Origin: Collimonas sp. OK307
GTDB taxonomy: Bacteria > Pseudomonadota > Gammaproteobacteria > Burkholderiales > Burkholderiaceae_D
NCBI RefSeq assembly: GCF_900113705.1
Contig: NZ_FOQI01000003.1
Location: 124,001-188,000 of the forward strand
Reading direction: 5' to 3'
DNA length: 64,000 nt
Under the pieces are notes generated by a model. That model was not told the origin of the DNA. It saw only the letters and a program-made list of their open reading frames with translations, and did no database searches. This document shows positions 19,303-28,252 of the stretch, in pieces. A program made the position numbers and the translations under genes. The stretch's first letter is position 1; every line of letters begins with the position of its first letter.

Positions 19303-20601
19303 TCAGGCTTTCTTTTCCCGCAGCAAAGCGTGCAGAATAATCGCGCCAAAGGTCGCTGTGCCGATACCGCCCAGGGAGAACTGGCCAAGTTTCAAGGTAA
19401 AGTCGCCCGCCCCCAACACCAAGGTGACGGCGGCAACGATCAAATTGCGGTTGTTCGAAAAATCCACCTTGTTTTCGACCCAGATGCGCGCGCCGGAAAC
19501 AGCTATCAGGCCGAACACCACAATCGAGACGCCGCCAAGCACTGCACCTGGAATGGTTTGAATCACGGCGCCGAATTTCGGTGAAAAACCCAAGATGATT
19601 GCCAGGCAAGCGGCTACCACGAATACCAAGGTCGAATAAATCTTGGTCACCGCCATCACGCCAATATTTTCAGCATAGGTGGTGACGCCGGTGCCGCCGA
19701 CGCTGCCCGACACAATCGTCGCCAAGCCGTCGCCGACAAAGGCGCGGCCCATGTATTTATCAAGATTCTGTCCGGTCATGGCCGCCACAGCTTTGATATG
19801 CCCCAGGTTTTCCGCCACCAGGATAATCGCAATCGGCGCCAGCAAAGCCATCGCATCAGCCTTGAATACCGGCGCGGAAAAATGCGGGATACCGAACCAG
19901 GCGGCATTCGCAACGATGCCGAAATCAATCGGCTTACCTAACCCTGCGCCATTGGTCAGCACCGCATAAATCACATATGCAAGCATCAAGCCGACCAGAA
20001 TCAGCAGCCGCTGCAGCATACCGCGCGCAAACACGGCAACGCCGCCGACGCACAGGACAGTCCCCAGCGCCATCCAGGCATCGAAATTATTGCCGCTGAC
20101 ACCCTTCACCGCAATCGGCGCCAGATTGAGCCCGATCACAGCCACCACCGCACCGGTGACTACCGGCGGCATCAGGGTTTCGATCCAGCGCGTACCGATC
20201 GCCATTACCAGCAAGCCGATCAGCGCATACACCACGCCGCAGGCAATGATGCCGCCCAGCGCAACGCCAAGGTTGGGATTGAGTCCGTGGCCGCCGTAGG
20301 CACTAACCGCAATCACCAGGCCGATGAAAGAAAAGCTGGAACCAAGGTAGCTCGGCACCCTGCCGCCCACCAGGACAAAGAACAGCAAAGTACCGATGCC
20401 GGACATGAAAATCGCCAGGTTCGGATCGAAACCCATCAGCAGCGGCGCCAGCACCGTCGAACCGAACATCGCAACAACGTGCTGCACCCCCATGGCGAAA
20501 GTTTGCGGCCACGGCAAACGCTCGTCGGCAGCGATAACTTGTCCCTGCCCGTCCGCCGTACTGGCGCGCAGACGCCATTTGGGAAAATAAGAAGCTGCCA
20601 T
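19303..20601 (-). CDS. uraA: Uracil-xanthine permease (NCS2 family)
   Basis: A 432-residue NCS2 permease with about fourteen membrane segments. Family motifs include GVQHVVAMFGSTVLAPLLMG near the N-terminus, the VGGTGVTTYAENIGVMAVTK segment and the IPGAVLGGVSIVVFG helix. The NTTYxENxGxxxxT-like motif (TTYAENIGVMAVT) places it in the uracil branch. GGGAGGAA lies upstream of the ATG. It should import uracil with protons. A terminator follows, and no pyrimidine-salvage enzyme is adjacent. Confidence 0.9.
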   Translation of the reverse strand: MAASYFPKWRLRASTADGQGQVIAADERLPWPQTFAMGVQHVVAMFGSTVLAPLLMGFDPNLAIFMSGIGTLLFFVLVGGRVPSYLGSSFSFIGLVIAVSAYGGHGLNPNLGVALGGIIACGVVYALIGLLVMAIGTRWIETLMPPVVTGAVVAVIGLNLAPIAVKGVSGNNFDAWMALGTVLCVGGVAVFARGMLQRLLILVGLMLAYVIYAVLTNGAGLGKPIDFGIVANAAWFGIPHFSAPVFKADAMALLAPIAIILVAENLGHIKAVAAMTGQNLDKYMGRAFVGDGLATIVSGSVGGTGVTTYAENIGVMAVTKIYSTLVFVVAACLAIILGFSPKFGAVIQTIPGAVLGGVSIVVFGLIAVSGARIWVENKVDFSNNRNLIVAAVTLVLGAGDFTLKLGQFSLGGIGTATFGAIILHALLREKKA

Positions 20602-20785
20602 GCATTTCCTCCCTGTATGTCGATTTACTTGCCTGCCGTGACCGGGCCTGGTATTAACCTGGCTCGGCGGACAGCGTAGAACCGTATGATTGATTTTGTT
20701 TTTAACCGGAAGCTAGTGTACGAAGCTAACAACAAAATAACAATCGATCAGCAAAGAATCCGGAAAAATTACAATACAGCGGACA

Positions 20786-20816
20786 TAAAAAAACACCGGC
20801 GGGATGGCCGGTGTTC
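20786..20816 (-). terminator. Rho-independent terminator of the 172-residue membrane protein gene
   Basis: On the minus strand AACACCGGC / GCCGGTGTT forms a 9-bp stem with a 6-base loop followed by seven T, about 22 bases after the stop at 20838. Confidence 0.88.
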
Positions 20817-20837
20817 GTTATCGCTAGTCCGATGAAA

Positions 20838-21356
20838 TTATGGAAAGACCGGAAGATGTTTTTCCACGCCAGAGAAAGCGGCTTCCGGATGACGCTTCTC
20901 GATTAACTCCTCAATTTCCGGCACCCGTTTGAACGGCACGTCGACCAGGAGCAAGATCTTGCCCTCGTCAATCCCGGCATGGAACGCTTTCAGACGTGAG
21001 TTGGGCAGCGCCGCCGCCGCCATTCCTGACATCCAGCTACCCAGCACCGCTCCGGCCAGCGTCAGACCCACCAACGCCAGCCAGTTCAGGTGTACCCACT
21101 CCGGAGGGAAATACACCAGCCACATGCCCAACAGCAGACCTAGCACACCTCCCGCCAGCAAACCTATTTCTGCTCCATTGGCGAGGTCGGTTTTGTGAAA
21201 CACATTGGCTTCAGGCATATCAGCCGGTAATGTCCCGTCAGCGCCCCAGAAGTGAATGTGCCGAATCCCGACCCGGGCCAACAGCAATTCGTCTAGTGTG
21301 CTGCGTGCACTGGAAACGTCCGGCAACATGAAATAAAGTCGTTGTCTGCCCAACAT
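20838..21356 (-). CDS. Membrane protein with glycine-rich central helices (DUF1269-like)
   Basis: A 172-residue protein. The N-terminal ~55 residues and C-terminal ~45 residues are soluble. The centre (about 62-115) has two glycine-rich membrane helices (GAEIGLLAGGVLGLLLGMWLV and LALVGLTLAGAVLGSWMSGM). Soluble alpha/beta ends flanking a glycine-zipper-like hairpin resemble DUF1269-type stress membrane proteins. The function is unknown. It has its own terminator. Confidence 0.8.
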   Translation of the reverse strand: MLGRQRLYFMLPDVSSARSTLDELLLARVGIRHIHFWGADGTLPADMPEANVFHKTDLANGAEIGLLAGGVLGLLLGMWLVYFPPEWVHLNWLALVGLTLAGAVLGSWMSGMAAAALPNSRLKAFHAGIDEGKILLLVDVPFKRVPEIEELIEKRHPEAAFSGVEKHLPVFP

Positions 21357-21478
21357 GATGGTCTCCTATGACTGGTTATGCTTTCAGCATAGTCAATCAG
21401 CAGGGAATCCACAAAGGTTGATTGCCGCTAAAAATGCGACAATCCAGATTCCGCCAACCAACAACGATGGAAACCCCC

Positions 21479-21781
21479 ATGATTCTCGAATTAGCCGATA
21501 TCCGCATCCAACCGGGTAAACAACAGGAGTTTGATGCCGCCATTCAACGCGGAGTTGAACAAATCATCAGCAAAGCCAAAGGTTTTGCCGGTTTCAAGGT
21601 ACATAAGGGAATTGAATCGCCGGAACGTTATGTGCTGACGATTTCCTGGCAAACGCTGGAAAACCATACAGTCGACTTTCGCGAATCGCCGGCATTTGCC
21701 GAATGGCGTGCGGTGGTCGGGCCATTTTTCGCAGTGGCGCCGGTGGTCGAGCATTTCACGCTAGTCGCGGAATCAAACTGA
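21479..21781 (+). CDS. Antibiotic biosynthesis monooxygenase (ABM) domain protein
   Basis: A 100-residue dimeric alpha+beta barrel protein: LELADIRIQPGKQQEFDAAI at the start, then KGFAGFKVHKGIESPERYVL and ENHTVDFRESPAFAEWR. These segments match the ABM family, which includes small monooxygenases and heme-degrading or quinone-related enzymes. The start is uncertain between ATG 21467 and 21479; I prefer 21479, where the first beta strand begins. The specific reaction cannot be deduced. Confidence 0.85.
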   Translation: MILELADIRIQPGKQQEFDAAIQRGVEQIISKAKGFAGFKVHKGIESPERYVLTISWQTLENHTVDFRESPAFAEWRAVVGPFFAVAPVVEHFTLVAESN

Positions 21782-22009
21782 ATTAATACCAGGAATTGTA
21801 AACAGAAATGCACTGTGTGAGCAGCAGGGCAACCCGGTCTGACGGCCAATGCCGGCGGGATGCCCAACTGCTACGCAGTGATATAGATGAACTGCCAGAT
21901 ACCGAACTACTTGTTTGCAACCATGCAACTACACAATTATTATTTACAACTACTGCTTACTGCCGGCAATTAACTGCCGTAAAACCTGACGCTGTACTTA
22001 ACTTGAAAC

Positions 22010-22255
22010 TTAGAAACCCTTGATCCATGCTGCTGTCTGGGCGCTTTCACGGTCCAGGCGTTGCATACGATATTCCAGGTCATACAGGTCGACTGCTTCT
22101 GCCAGGTAGGCTTCTTTACGTGCTGCTTCCGAACGCTCATAAGCATTGCCGAGGCGCTTGAAGAAAGCGGCGACACTGCTGAAAACGCTGGCAGCTTGTA
22201 CCGAAGTAGCTGGACGGGCAATGCTAGAACTGTTGCTGATTGTCATTGTAGACAT
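22010..22255 (-). CDS. DUF3563 family small protein
   Basis: An 81-residue protein whose C-terminal half matches DUF3563: FFKRLGNAYERSEAARKEAYL followed by DLYDLEYRMQRLDRE, ending in an amphipathic helix. The family is typical of Burkholderiales and has no known function. The ATG at 22255 has AGAGGAAA upstream, which decides the start; the longer frame from 22330 would add polar residues with no family match. Confidence 0.82.
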   Translation of the reverse strand: MSTMTISNSSSIARPATSVQAASVFSSVAAFFKRLGNAYERSEAARKEAYLAEAVDLYDLEYRMQRLDRESAQTAAWIKGF

Positions 22256-22379
22256 GATGATTTCCTCTTTCGTTTTGCGTTCACCGCAAGCCAATTGTTG
22301 CGTCGCACAATCAGAATAGCGTTTCCCCATTAATTATCCAATTTCGATTGCCAATAGCAGTTATCATTTTGGTGAATTT

Positions 22380-22401
22380 AAGGGGCTAAAAGCCCCTTTT
22401 T
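22380..22401 (+). terminator. Orphan rho-independent terminator upstream of sbcB
   Basis: AAGGGGCT-AAA-AGCCCCTT followed by TTTT is a well-formed plus-strand terminator. No plus-strand gene ends within 580 bases upstream, because the intervening gene is on the minus strand. It could end an unannotated small RNA or act as an attenuator in the sbcB leader. Confidence 0.7.
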
Positions 22402-22505
22402 GGTGCTTCTTAGGATTTGACTTAAAGCGTTGTAAAACTGCTATACAGGCATGGAAAGATGCCTGTAAACTGCTGCACCTCTCTCAAGCACGTTAGCCCT
22501 CATCA

Positions 22506-23939
22506 ATGTCAACGCATACCTTCCTCTGGCACGACTACGAAACTTTTGGCGTCCAGCCGCGACGTGACCGTCCGGCCCAATTTGCAGCAATCCGCACGGA
22601 TGCCGAATTGAATGAAATCGGCGAACCGATCATGCTGTATTGCCAACCAGCAAATGATTTCCTGCCAGATCCCCAGTCCTGCCTGATTACCGGCATCACT
22701 CCGCAGGTATGTCTGGAACGCGGGGTTCCCGAACACCAGTTCGCGGCACAGATTGAGAAGGCATTTTCTGAGCCGGGCACCATAGGCGTCGGCTACAACA
22801 CGATCCGGTTTGACGACGAGGTCACGCGTTTCCTGTTTTGGCGCAACCTGATCGATCCTTATGCGCGCGAATGGCAAAATCAGTGTGGCCGCTGGGATAT
22901 CCTGGATGTGGTGCGCACCGCTTACGCCCTGCGCCCCGACGGCATTCAATGGCCCCTTAACGATGAGGGACGGCCGAGTTTCCGCCTGGAGCACCTGACT
23001 GCCGCCAACGGCCTCAGCCACGAAGCGGCGCATGATGCGCTGTCCGATGTGCGGGCGACGATCGCCCTGGCGCGCCTGATCCGGCAGCATCAGCCGAAAT
23101 TATTCGATTTCTGCCTCGCACTACACAAGAAAGATCGCGCCGGCGCTGAAATCGGCTTGCCGACGCCACGCCCATTCCTGCATATTTCCGGCATGTTCCC
23201 GGCCGAACGCGGCTGCCTCGCGGTCATGTGGCCAATCGGCATACACCCCACCAACAAGAATGAAATATTGGCCTGGGACCTGGCGTTTGATCCCAGCGAA
23301 CTATTTTCCATGGATGCGGATACCGTGCGTACCCGATTGTTCAGCAAAACCGATGCCTTGCCTGAGGGTGTGACGCGTTTGCCGTTGAAATCGGTGCATC
23401 TGAATAAATCGCCGATGGTGATCAACAAATTGCAAACGTTATCGGGCGACATGGCGACGCGCTGGGGCATAGATATTCCGCTGGCGCTGCGTCATGCCGA
23501 GATTGCCGCCAGGGCGCCCGATCTTAGCGGCTTGTGGCGCCAGGTATTCCAACGCCCTGAAGAAGCTGCTAACGATGTCGACGAAGACTTGTATGGCGGT
23601 TTCATCGGAAATAACGATCGCCGCAAATTGAATGAACTGCGCGCGCTGTCGCCGCAAAAGCTGGCCGCTGCGCATATTAGCTTCGACGATCAGCGCCTCG
23701 AAGAACTGGCATTCCGCTACCGCGCCCGCAATTTTCCTGAAACCCTGACGGCAGAAGACCAGCAGCGCTGGGAAGAGCACCGCGCCGCCCGCCTGTTCGA
23801 TGGCGAAGGCAAGGCACGCACGGTGGATATGCTGTTTGAAGAGATCGATAATTTATCGGAATCCACAGACGAACGCGGCGAAGAAATTCTCGGCGCCTTG
23901 TATGACTATGCGGAAATGATCGCGCCGGCACGCGATTAA
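22506..23939 (+). CDS. sbcB: Exodeoxyribonuclease I
   Basis: A 477-residue 3'-5' single-strand DNA exonuclease of the DnaQ superfamily, close to the E. coli length. The ExoI motif is LWHDYETFGVQPRRDRPAQF (residues 7-26). ExoII lies in GVGYNTIRFDDEVTR and ExoIII in HEAAHDALSDVRATIALA, giving the DEDD catalytic acids. The SH3-like and C-terminal helical domains typical of SbcB follow. It acts in recombination and mismatch repair. No partner genes are adjacent. Confidence 0.96.
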   Translation: MSTHTFLWHDYETFGVQPRRDRPAQFAAIRTDAELNEIGEPIMLYCQPANDFLPDPQSCLITGITPQVCLERGVPEHQFAAQIEKAFSEPGTIGVGYNTIRFDDEVTRFLFWRNLIDPYAREWQNQCGRWDILDVVRTAYALRPDGIQWPLNDEGRPSFRLEHLTAANGLSHEAAHDALSDVRATIALARLIRQHQPKLFDFCLALHKKDRAGAEIGLPTPRPFLHISGMFPAERGCLAVMWPIGIHPTNKNEILAWDLAFDPSELFSMDADTVRTRLFSKTDALPEGVTRLPLKSVHLNKSPMVINKLQTLSGDMATRWGIDIPLALRHAEIAARAPDLSGLWRQVFQRPEEAANDVDEDLYGGFIGNNDRRKLNELRALSPQKLAAAHISFDDQRLEELAFRYRARNFPETLTAEDQQRWEEHRAARLFDGEGKARTVDMLFEEIDNLSESTDERGEEILGALYDYAEMIAPARD

Positions 23940-23958
23940 CCGGCCTGCTCGCGGCCAG

Positions 23959-24528
23959 TCAGGTCCGTTCGATCTTCACCGCCGCCAGGTCGATGGCATC
24001 GACAATGGCGCGGATCTGCTCCTGGCTGAGTTCGCCTTTTTCCAGCCTTGTATGCAGCGCCATACGGAAGTTCTGGATCGCTCGCTTCAACTCCGGTGCG
24101 GAACTGCCGGATGCACGTTGTGCCGCCTCCAGCCGTTGCAGCGCCAGGGCCAGAGCTTCGCCATTAGCGGTTAAAAACACAGCGCCCTCAGGTGTGAGGC
24201 GATACAACTTCTTGCCGCCGGTTTCAGCCTCAATGGCGGCATAACCCAACTCTTCCAGCAAAGTCAAAGTCGGATAGATCACGCCCGGGCTCGGGCTGTA
24301 ATCGCCGCCCACCAGTTCCTCGATTGCCTTGATGACTTCGTAACCATGGCGTGGCTTTTCTTGCAACAGATTAAGAATTACCAACCGCAAACTGCCTTGC
24401 TCGAACATGCGTCCGCCACGGCCACCTTCACGCCGCCCGCCCCGCTCAAACAAACCGCCACCACGATGTTGCCTTTCATGACCTTGATGCATACGGCTGT
24501 GGTCGCAGCCTCTTCTATGACCAAACAT
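23959..24528 (-). CDS. yqjI: YqjI-like PadR family repressor with His-rich N-terminus
   Basis: A 189-residue PadR regulator. Residues ~1-42 form a His/Arg/Gly-rich extension with His4, Cys8, His10, His14, His17 and His21. The PadR winged helix follows: GSLRLVILNLLQEKPRHGYE, then SPSPGVIYPTLTLLEELGY and TGGKKLYRLTPEG. This architecture and sequence resemble E. coli YqjI, a nickel-responsive repressor of the ferric reductase gene yqjH. Here the metal-binding extension is shorter and no yqjH gene is adjacent; speG lies upstream on the same strand. AAGGAAC precedes the ATG, and two perfect palindromes overlap the promoter zone, implying autoregulation. Confidence 0.85.
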   Translation of the reverse strand: MFGHRRGCDHSRMHQGHERQHRGGGLFERGGRREGGRGGRMFEQGSLRLVILNLLQEKPRHGYEVIKAIEELVGGDYSPSPGVIYPTLTLLEELGYAAIEAETGGKKLYRLTPEGAVFLTANGEALALALQRLEAAQRASGSSAPELKRAIQNFRMALHTRLEKGELSQEQIRAIVDAIDLAAVKIERT

Positions 24529-24539
24529 AGCTGTTCCTT

Positions 24540-24573
24540 ATCTCATTGAATGAGATACTAAGATATATCTTAG
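24540..24573. promoter_or_regulatory. Twin palindromic operator of the YqjI-like repressor
   Basis: ATCTCATT-G-AATGAGAT (24540-24556) and CTAAGATA-TATCTTAG (24558-24573) are two adjacent perfect palindromes, 12-45 bases before the repressor start. PadR repressors characteristically bind AT-rich dyads of this kind. The first palindrome abuts the ribosome binding site. Confidence 0.7.
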
Positions 24574-24634
24574 AAACTACTAAGTCAAGGTTGAGTTTCG
24601 ATAATCCTTGGCCCGGATCTGCCAAAAAAGTATC

Positions 24635-25171
24635 TCAACGTTGTCGTTTAGACAGATATTCAGGCTGGAACATGCACATTCGAACCGCATCGCGATACAC
24701 CCCATTGATGAAAAATTCGCTTTTCAGCTCGCTCTCCAGTTCAAATCCGCATTTTTGGTAAATATGGATCGCCTTTTGGTTTTCCTTATCAACGTACAGG
24801 TAGAGCTTGTATAAATTGAGCACGCAGAACGCGTATTCAATCGCCAGCCGGGTTGCGCGCTCGGCATAACCCTTACCCTGCGCACCCGGTGCGACGATAA
24901 TCTGGAATTCCGCGCGTCGATGAATATGGGTGATCTCGACCAGCTCGACCAGCCCCACCATTTCGCCGTTGTCGCTTTCCAGGATAAACCGTCGTTCGCT
25001 TTGATCATGCACGTGCTGGTCGTACAGTTGCACCAGTTCGACGTAAGCCTCATACGGCTCTTCGAACCAATAGCGCATGATGTTGCTGTTGTTGTCGAGC
25101 TGATGCACAAAGTGCAAATCGTTACGCTCCAGGGGTCGCAGTTTCAGACCCGGCTGCACTAGGGTAGTCAT
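24635..25171 (-). CDS. speG: Spermidine N1-acetyltransferase
   Basis: A 178-residue GNAT enzyme that strongly resembles E. coli SpeG along its length: [47 protein letters not shown] and [20 protein letters not shown]. It acetylates spermidine and spermine with acetyl-CoA, relieving polyamine toxicity. The acetyl-CoA loop is [11 protein letters not shown]. It sits 58 bases downstream of fadE and 107 bases upstream of the PadR gene, all on one strand. Co-transcription is possible but not shown. Confidence 0.95.
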   Translation of the reverse strand: MTTLVQPGLKLRPLERNDLHFVHQLDNNSNIMRYWFEEPYEAYVELVQLYDQHVHDQSERRFILESDNGEMVGLVELVEITHIHRRAEFQIIVAPGAQGKGYAERATRLAIEYAFCVLNLYKLYLYVDKENQKAIHIYQKCGFELESELKSEFFINGVYRDAVRMCMFQPEYLSKRQR

Positions 25172-25228
25172 TTGATTTCTTTCTTACTTGTTGCAAATTC
25201 TGTTTTTTGTATTCTGTGACTGTCGCGC

Positions 25229-27718
25229 TTAAGATTGAGATTGCGCCTGCATGCGCTTCTGCACCGATTCCAGTTGATTGAAATCCTGCGGAAAATCATC
25301 TACCTGAACGCTGGCATCACCGTAACGCGCATAGTCCTGCAAGACCTGCTGCTCTTGTTCTGTAATGTCGCCGCTGGCGGCCGCGGCGGTTATCCAGTGC
25401 TGCATCTCGATCAGGCTTTGCGGCATCGGCGCCAGCGTGCCAGCCTGGAACGCGGGTTTGAGCCGCGCTTCAATAGCATTCACCTGTGGAATCAACTGGA
25501 AAGCCAACTCGCCATAGGCGTGCGGCGATTGCTCAGGGCGTGACATGTGCATACCGGCGGTCAGGCGGTCACGGCTGTCGCCATTGATTTGCATGATCCT
25601 TGCCACCGTACTGTCCAGCGCGTCCGATGGCAACTGATAAGGCCGGCCGAATGGAAATGCGACGAAACGCAACAGGACTGCCAGCACGCGATTCGGGAAA
25701 TTGTCCAACACACCCAGATAAGCTTCCTGCGCCTGATGCAAGGCATCTTGTATCGCCCAGTGCACGTAAGGCAAATCGTCCTGCGGCCGGCCGTCATCCT
25801 CGTAGCGCTTGAGCACGCTGGATACCAGATACAGCTGCGACAAGATGTCGCCCAGCCGTCCGGAAACGCGCTCGCGGAATTTCAGCGAGCCGCCGAATAT
25901 GAACATCGACATATCGCTCAGCAAGGCGAACGCTGCCGACATGCGGTTAACCGCGCGGTAAAAATGCCGCAGCTCTTGCGGCGCTGCCCGCGGCGCAGCT
26001 GGCAAACTGCCGCTAGACAATCCGGCCAGTAACGTCCGTGAAAAATTGGCGAACACAAAACTGATGTGTCCGAAGAATGCCTGGTCGAATTCGACCAGGG
26101 CCTTGCCTTGATCTATCTCGCCGGCGGCGCTCATTTCTTTCAGTACGTAAGGGTGGCAACGAATCGCGCCCTGGCCGAAAATGATCAGGCAGCGCGTCAG
26201 GATATTAGCGCCTTCAACCGTAATCGCAATCGGCATCTGCTGATAACTGCGCGCCAGGAAGTTGTTCGGACCCATGCATATACCTTTGCCGCCCAACACA
26301 TCCATGCCGGCATTGACCAAGACCCGGCCGCGTTCGGTCACGTGATATTTCGAGATAGCCGAGATCACCGAAGGTTTTTCACCGGCATCCACCGCCAGCG
26401 CCGACAACCTGCGCACCGCATCCATCAGATACAGGTTGCCGCCCATGCGCGCCAGCATTTCATGGATTCCTTCGAATTTGCCGATCGGAATCCGGAATTG
26501 ATGACGCATCGCGACGTAGGCACTGGTACCGCGTACCGCCAGTTTGGAAAAACCGACAGTCGACGACGGCAACGAAATTGCGCGGCCGGCGGCCAGGCAT
26601 TCCATCAGCATGCGCCAGCCCTTGCCGATCTGTTCGCGGCCGCCTATCACCCAGTCGAGCGGGATGAAAACGTCTTTGCCGGAAGTCGGACCGTTCTGGA
26701 ACACGGCATTCAAAGGCCAGTGACGGCGCCCGGTCACCACACCGGGATGATTGGTCGGGATCAGCGCGCAGGTGATGCCCAGGTCTGTCGTGCCATCGGT
26801 AGTCAGCAACTGATCCGGATCGTGGACCCGGAATGCCAGCCCGAGCACCGTCGCCACCGGGCTCAATGTGATGTAGCGCTTATCCCAGGTGATCTTGAAA
26901 CCCAGCATTTGCTGGCCGTCGTAGCTGCCCATGCATACCACGCCGATATCCGGTATCGCCGCCGCATCTGAACCGGCATAGGGACTGGTCAAGGCAAAGC
27001 ACGGGATTTCTTCGCCAGCAGCCAGCCGCGGCAGGAAATAATCCTTTTGTATTTCAGTGCCGTATTGCAGCAACAATTCAGCCGGGCCCAGCGAGTTCGG
27101 CACCATCACCGAAATCGCGGCGGCGGAACAATGCGACGACAACTTCATGATCACTTGCGAATGCATGTAGGCGGAAAACTCCTTGCCGCCATATTGTTTA
27201 GGAATGATCATGCCGAGGAAACCTTTCTCCTTGACGAACTGCCAGGCCTGCGGCGACAGATCCTGCCAGATCTCGGTACTGTCCCAGTCGCTGACCAGGC
27301 CGCACAATTGCTCGACTTCGTTATCGAAGAAAGCCTGCTCTTCCTCTGTCAGTTTCGGCGCCGGCAGTTGCAGCAACTTGTCCCAGGCTGGTTTGCCGGA
27401 AAACAGTTCGGCGTCCCACCAGGTAGTGCCCGCCTCGATTGCATCGCGTTCGGTCTGCGACATGCGCGGCAAGATGCGCTGGAAAATTTTCAATACCGGA
27501 CGGCTCAGCAGTCTGTATCGCAGTGGTTTGACCGCCACGATCAAGGCCGGAATCACCAGTAGCAGCAACAGCAATATCGCTGCCAGCAGACCGATCCCGG
27601 CCAGCCAGAAACCGCCGCCGATCCAGAGCAGTATGGCAAGCAGCCAAACCCAGGCGCTCACGCGCAACTGCATTAATGCCATAGCGCCGATAAGCAGCGC
27701 TGCGATCCAATAGAACAT
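25229..27718 (-). CDS. fadE: Acyl-CoA dehydrogenase FadE
   Basis: An 829-residue FadE-type acyl-CoA dehydrogenase for the first step of fatty-acid beta-oxidation. The N-terminus has two hydrophobic segments (about 3-18 and 24-55) that anchor it to the membrane. The dehydrogenase core follows, with FALTSPYAGSDAAAIPD, NAVFQNGPTSGKDVF and NAGMDVLGGKGICMG. A C-terminal DUF1974-type region (about 560-829) is characteristic of FadE and absent from short acyl-CoA dehydrogenases. The ATG at 27718 is preceded by GGGAG and is preferred to an in-frame TTG four codons upstream. Confidence 0.95.
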   Translation of the reverse strand: MFYWIAALLIGAMALMQLRVSAWVWLLAILLWIGGGFWLAGIGLLAAILLLLLLVIPALIVAVKPLRYRLLSRPVLKIFQRILPRMSQTERDAIEAGTTWWDAELFSGKPAWDKLLQLPAPKLTEEEQAFFDNEVEQLCGLVSDWDSTEIWQDLSPQAWQFVKEKGFLGMIIPKQYGGKEFSAYMHSQVIMKLSSHCSAAAISVMVPNSLGPAELLLQYGTEIQKDYFLPRLAAGEEIPCFALTSPYAGSDAAAIPDIGVVCMGSYDGQQMLGFKITWDKRYITLSPVATVLGLAFRVHDPDQLLTTDGTTDLGITCALIPTNHPGVVTGRRHWPLNAVFQNGPTSGKDVFIPLDWVIGGREQIGKGWRMLMECLAAGRAISLPSSTVGFSKLAVRGTSAYVAMRHQFRIPIGKFEGIHEMLARMGGNLYLMDAVRRLSALAVDAGEKPSVISAISKYHVTERGRVLVNAGMDVLGGKGICMGPNNFLARSYQQMPIAITVEGANILTRCLIIFGQGAIRCHPYVLKEMSAAGEIDQGKALVEFDQAFFGHISFVFANFSRTLLAGLSSGSLPAAPRAAPQELRHFYRAVNRMSAAFALLSDMSMFIFGGSLKFRERVSGRLGDILSQLYLVSSVLKRYEDDGRPQDDLPYVHWAIQDALHQAQEAYLGVLDNFPNRVLAVLLRFVAFPFGRPYQLPSDALDSTVARIMQINGDSRDRLTAGMHMSRPEQSPHAYGELAFQLIPQVNAIEARLKPAFQAGTLAPMPQSLIEMQHWITAAAASGDITEQEQQVLQDYARYGDASVQVDDFPQDFNQLESVQKRMQAQSQS

Positions 27719-28252
27719 GTTGACTCCCAATTTGGCGGTTCATCGCGCGCCCATCCTGGTCACGGCCGCAATTACACTGAAGACTGAATCTGGGCGACGG
27801 GTACAGAATAGGACGGGACTGAATGCGGAACGGTCCCCCAGCGGGCTCCCCGACGGGTGCATCAGGCAACAGCCTTGCCTGACGATGTGGTCCGATAATT
27901 CTTTCTTTACCTTTGGTCACTTTTTATCTGACGAAAGTTCACAGGAAGCAAATTTAAATGTTGTACAACACTTATCCGACGTGATAATTTGATAATCAAT
28001 AACAAAATATCGCATCGGCAACTTGAAAATCTTTGTAAATCTTTGTATCGGTTTGTCAACCCTACTATAGAATCGCGCGTTACGATGACTGTATGCTCTT
28101 ACAACCTTGTGCGGCAAATGAAAATACTTAACAAAAAATCAAGTCGCCAAGCTCAGCAACCAACATCATCGCCATAAACCACCCCGTAGCCAGCCCAAAC
28201 AGCAGGCAACCATCAACTCACTTTAGATAAGTTACAAGAGCACACGCCTTTC
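27719..28252. other. Divergent intergenic region between fadE and the SDR gene
   Basis: A 534-base region with no convincing gene; the short open frames here lack ribosome binding sites and family similarity. Its right half is AT-rich. It contains a perfect 12-bp palindrome TGTTGTACAACA (27959-27970) and TTGAT-A-ATCAA (27989-27999), both plausible repressor sites for the divergent promoters. Confidence 0.5.
27959..27970. promoter_or_regulatory. Palindrome TGTTGTACAACA, candidate repressor site
   Basis: A perfect 12-bp palindrome about 240 bases upstream of fadE and 280 bases upstream of the SDR gene. TetR-type regulators of fatty-acid genes often bind such dyads; the regulator is not encoded in the immediate vicinity. 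Confidence 0.4.

Noticed and set aside
27717-28117. Short open frames of 91 and 66 codons in the fadE-SDR gap
   Set aside because: No ribosome binding sites, no domain similarity and composition unlike the neighbours; left as non-coding.
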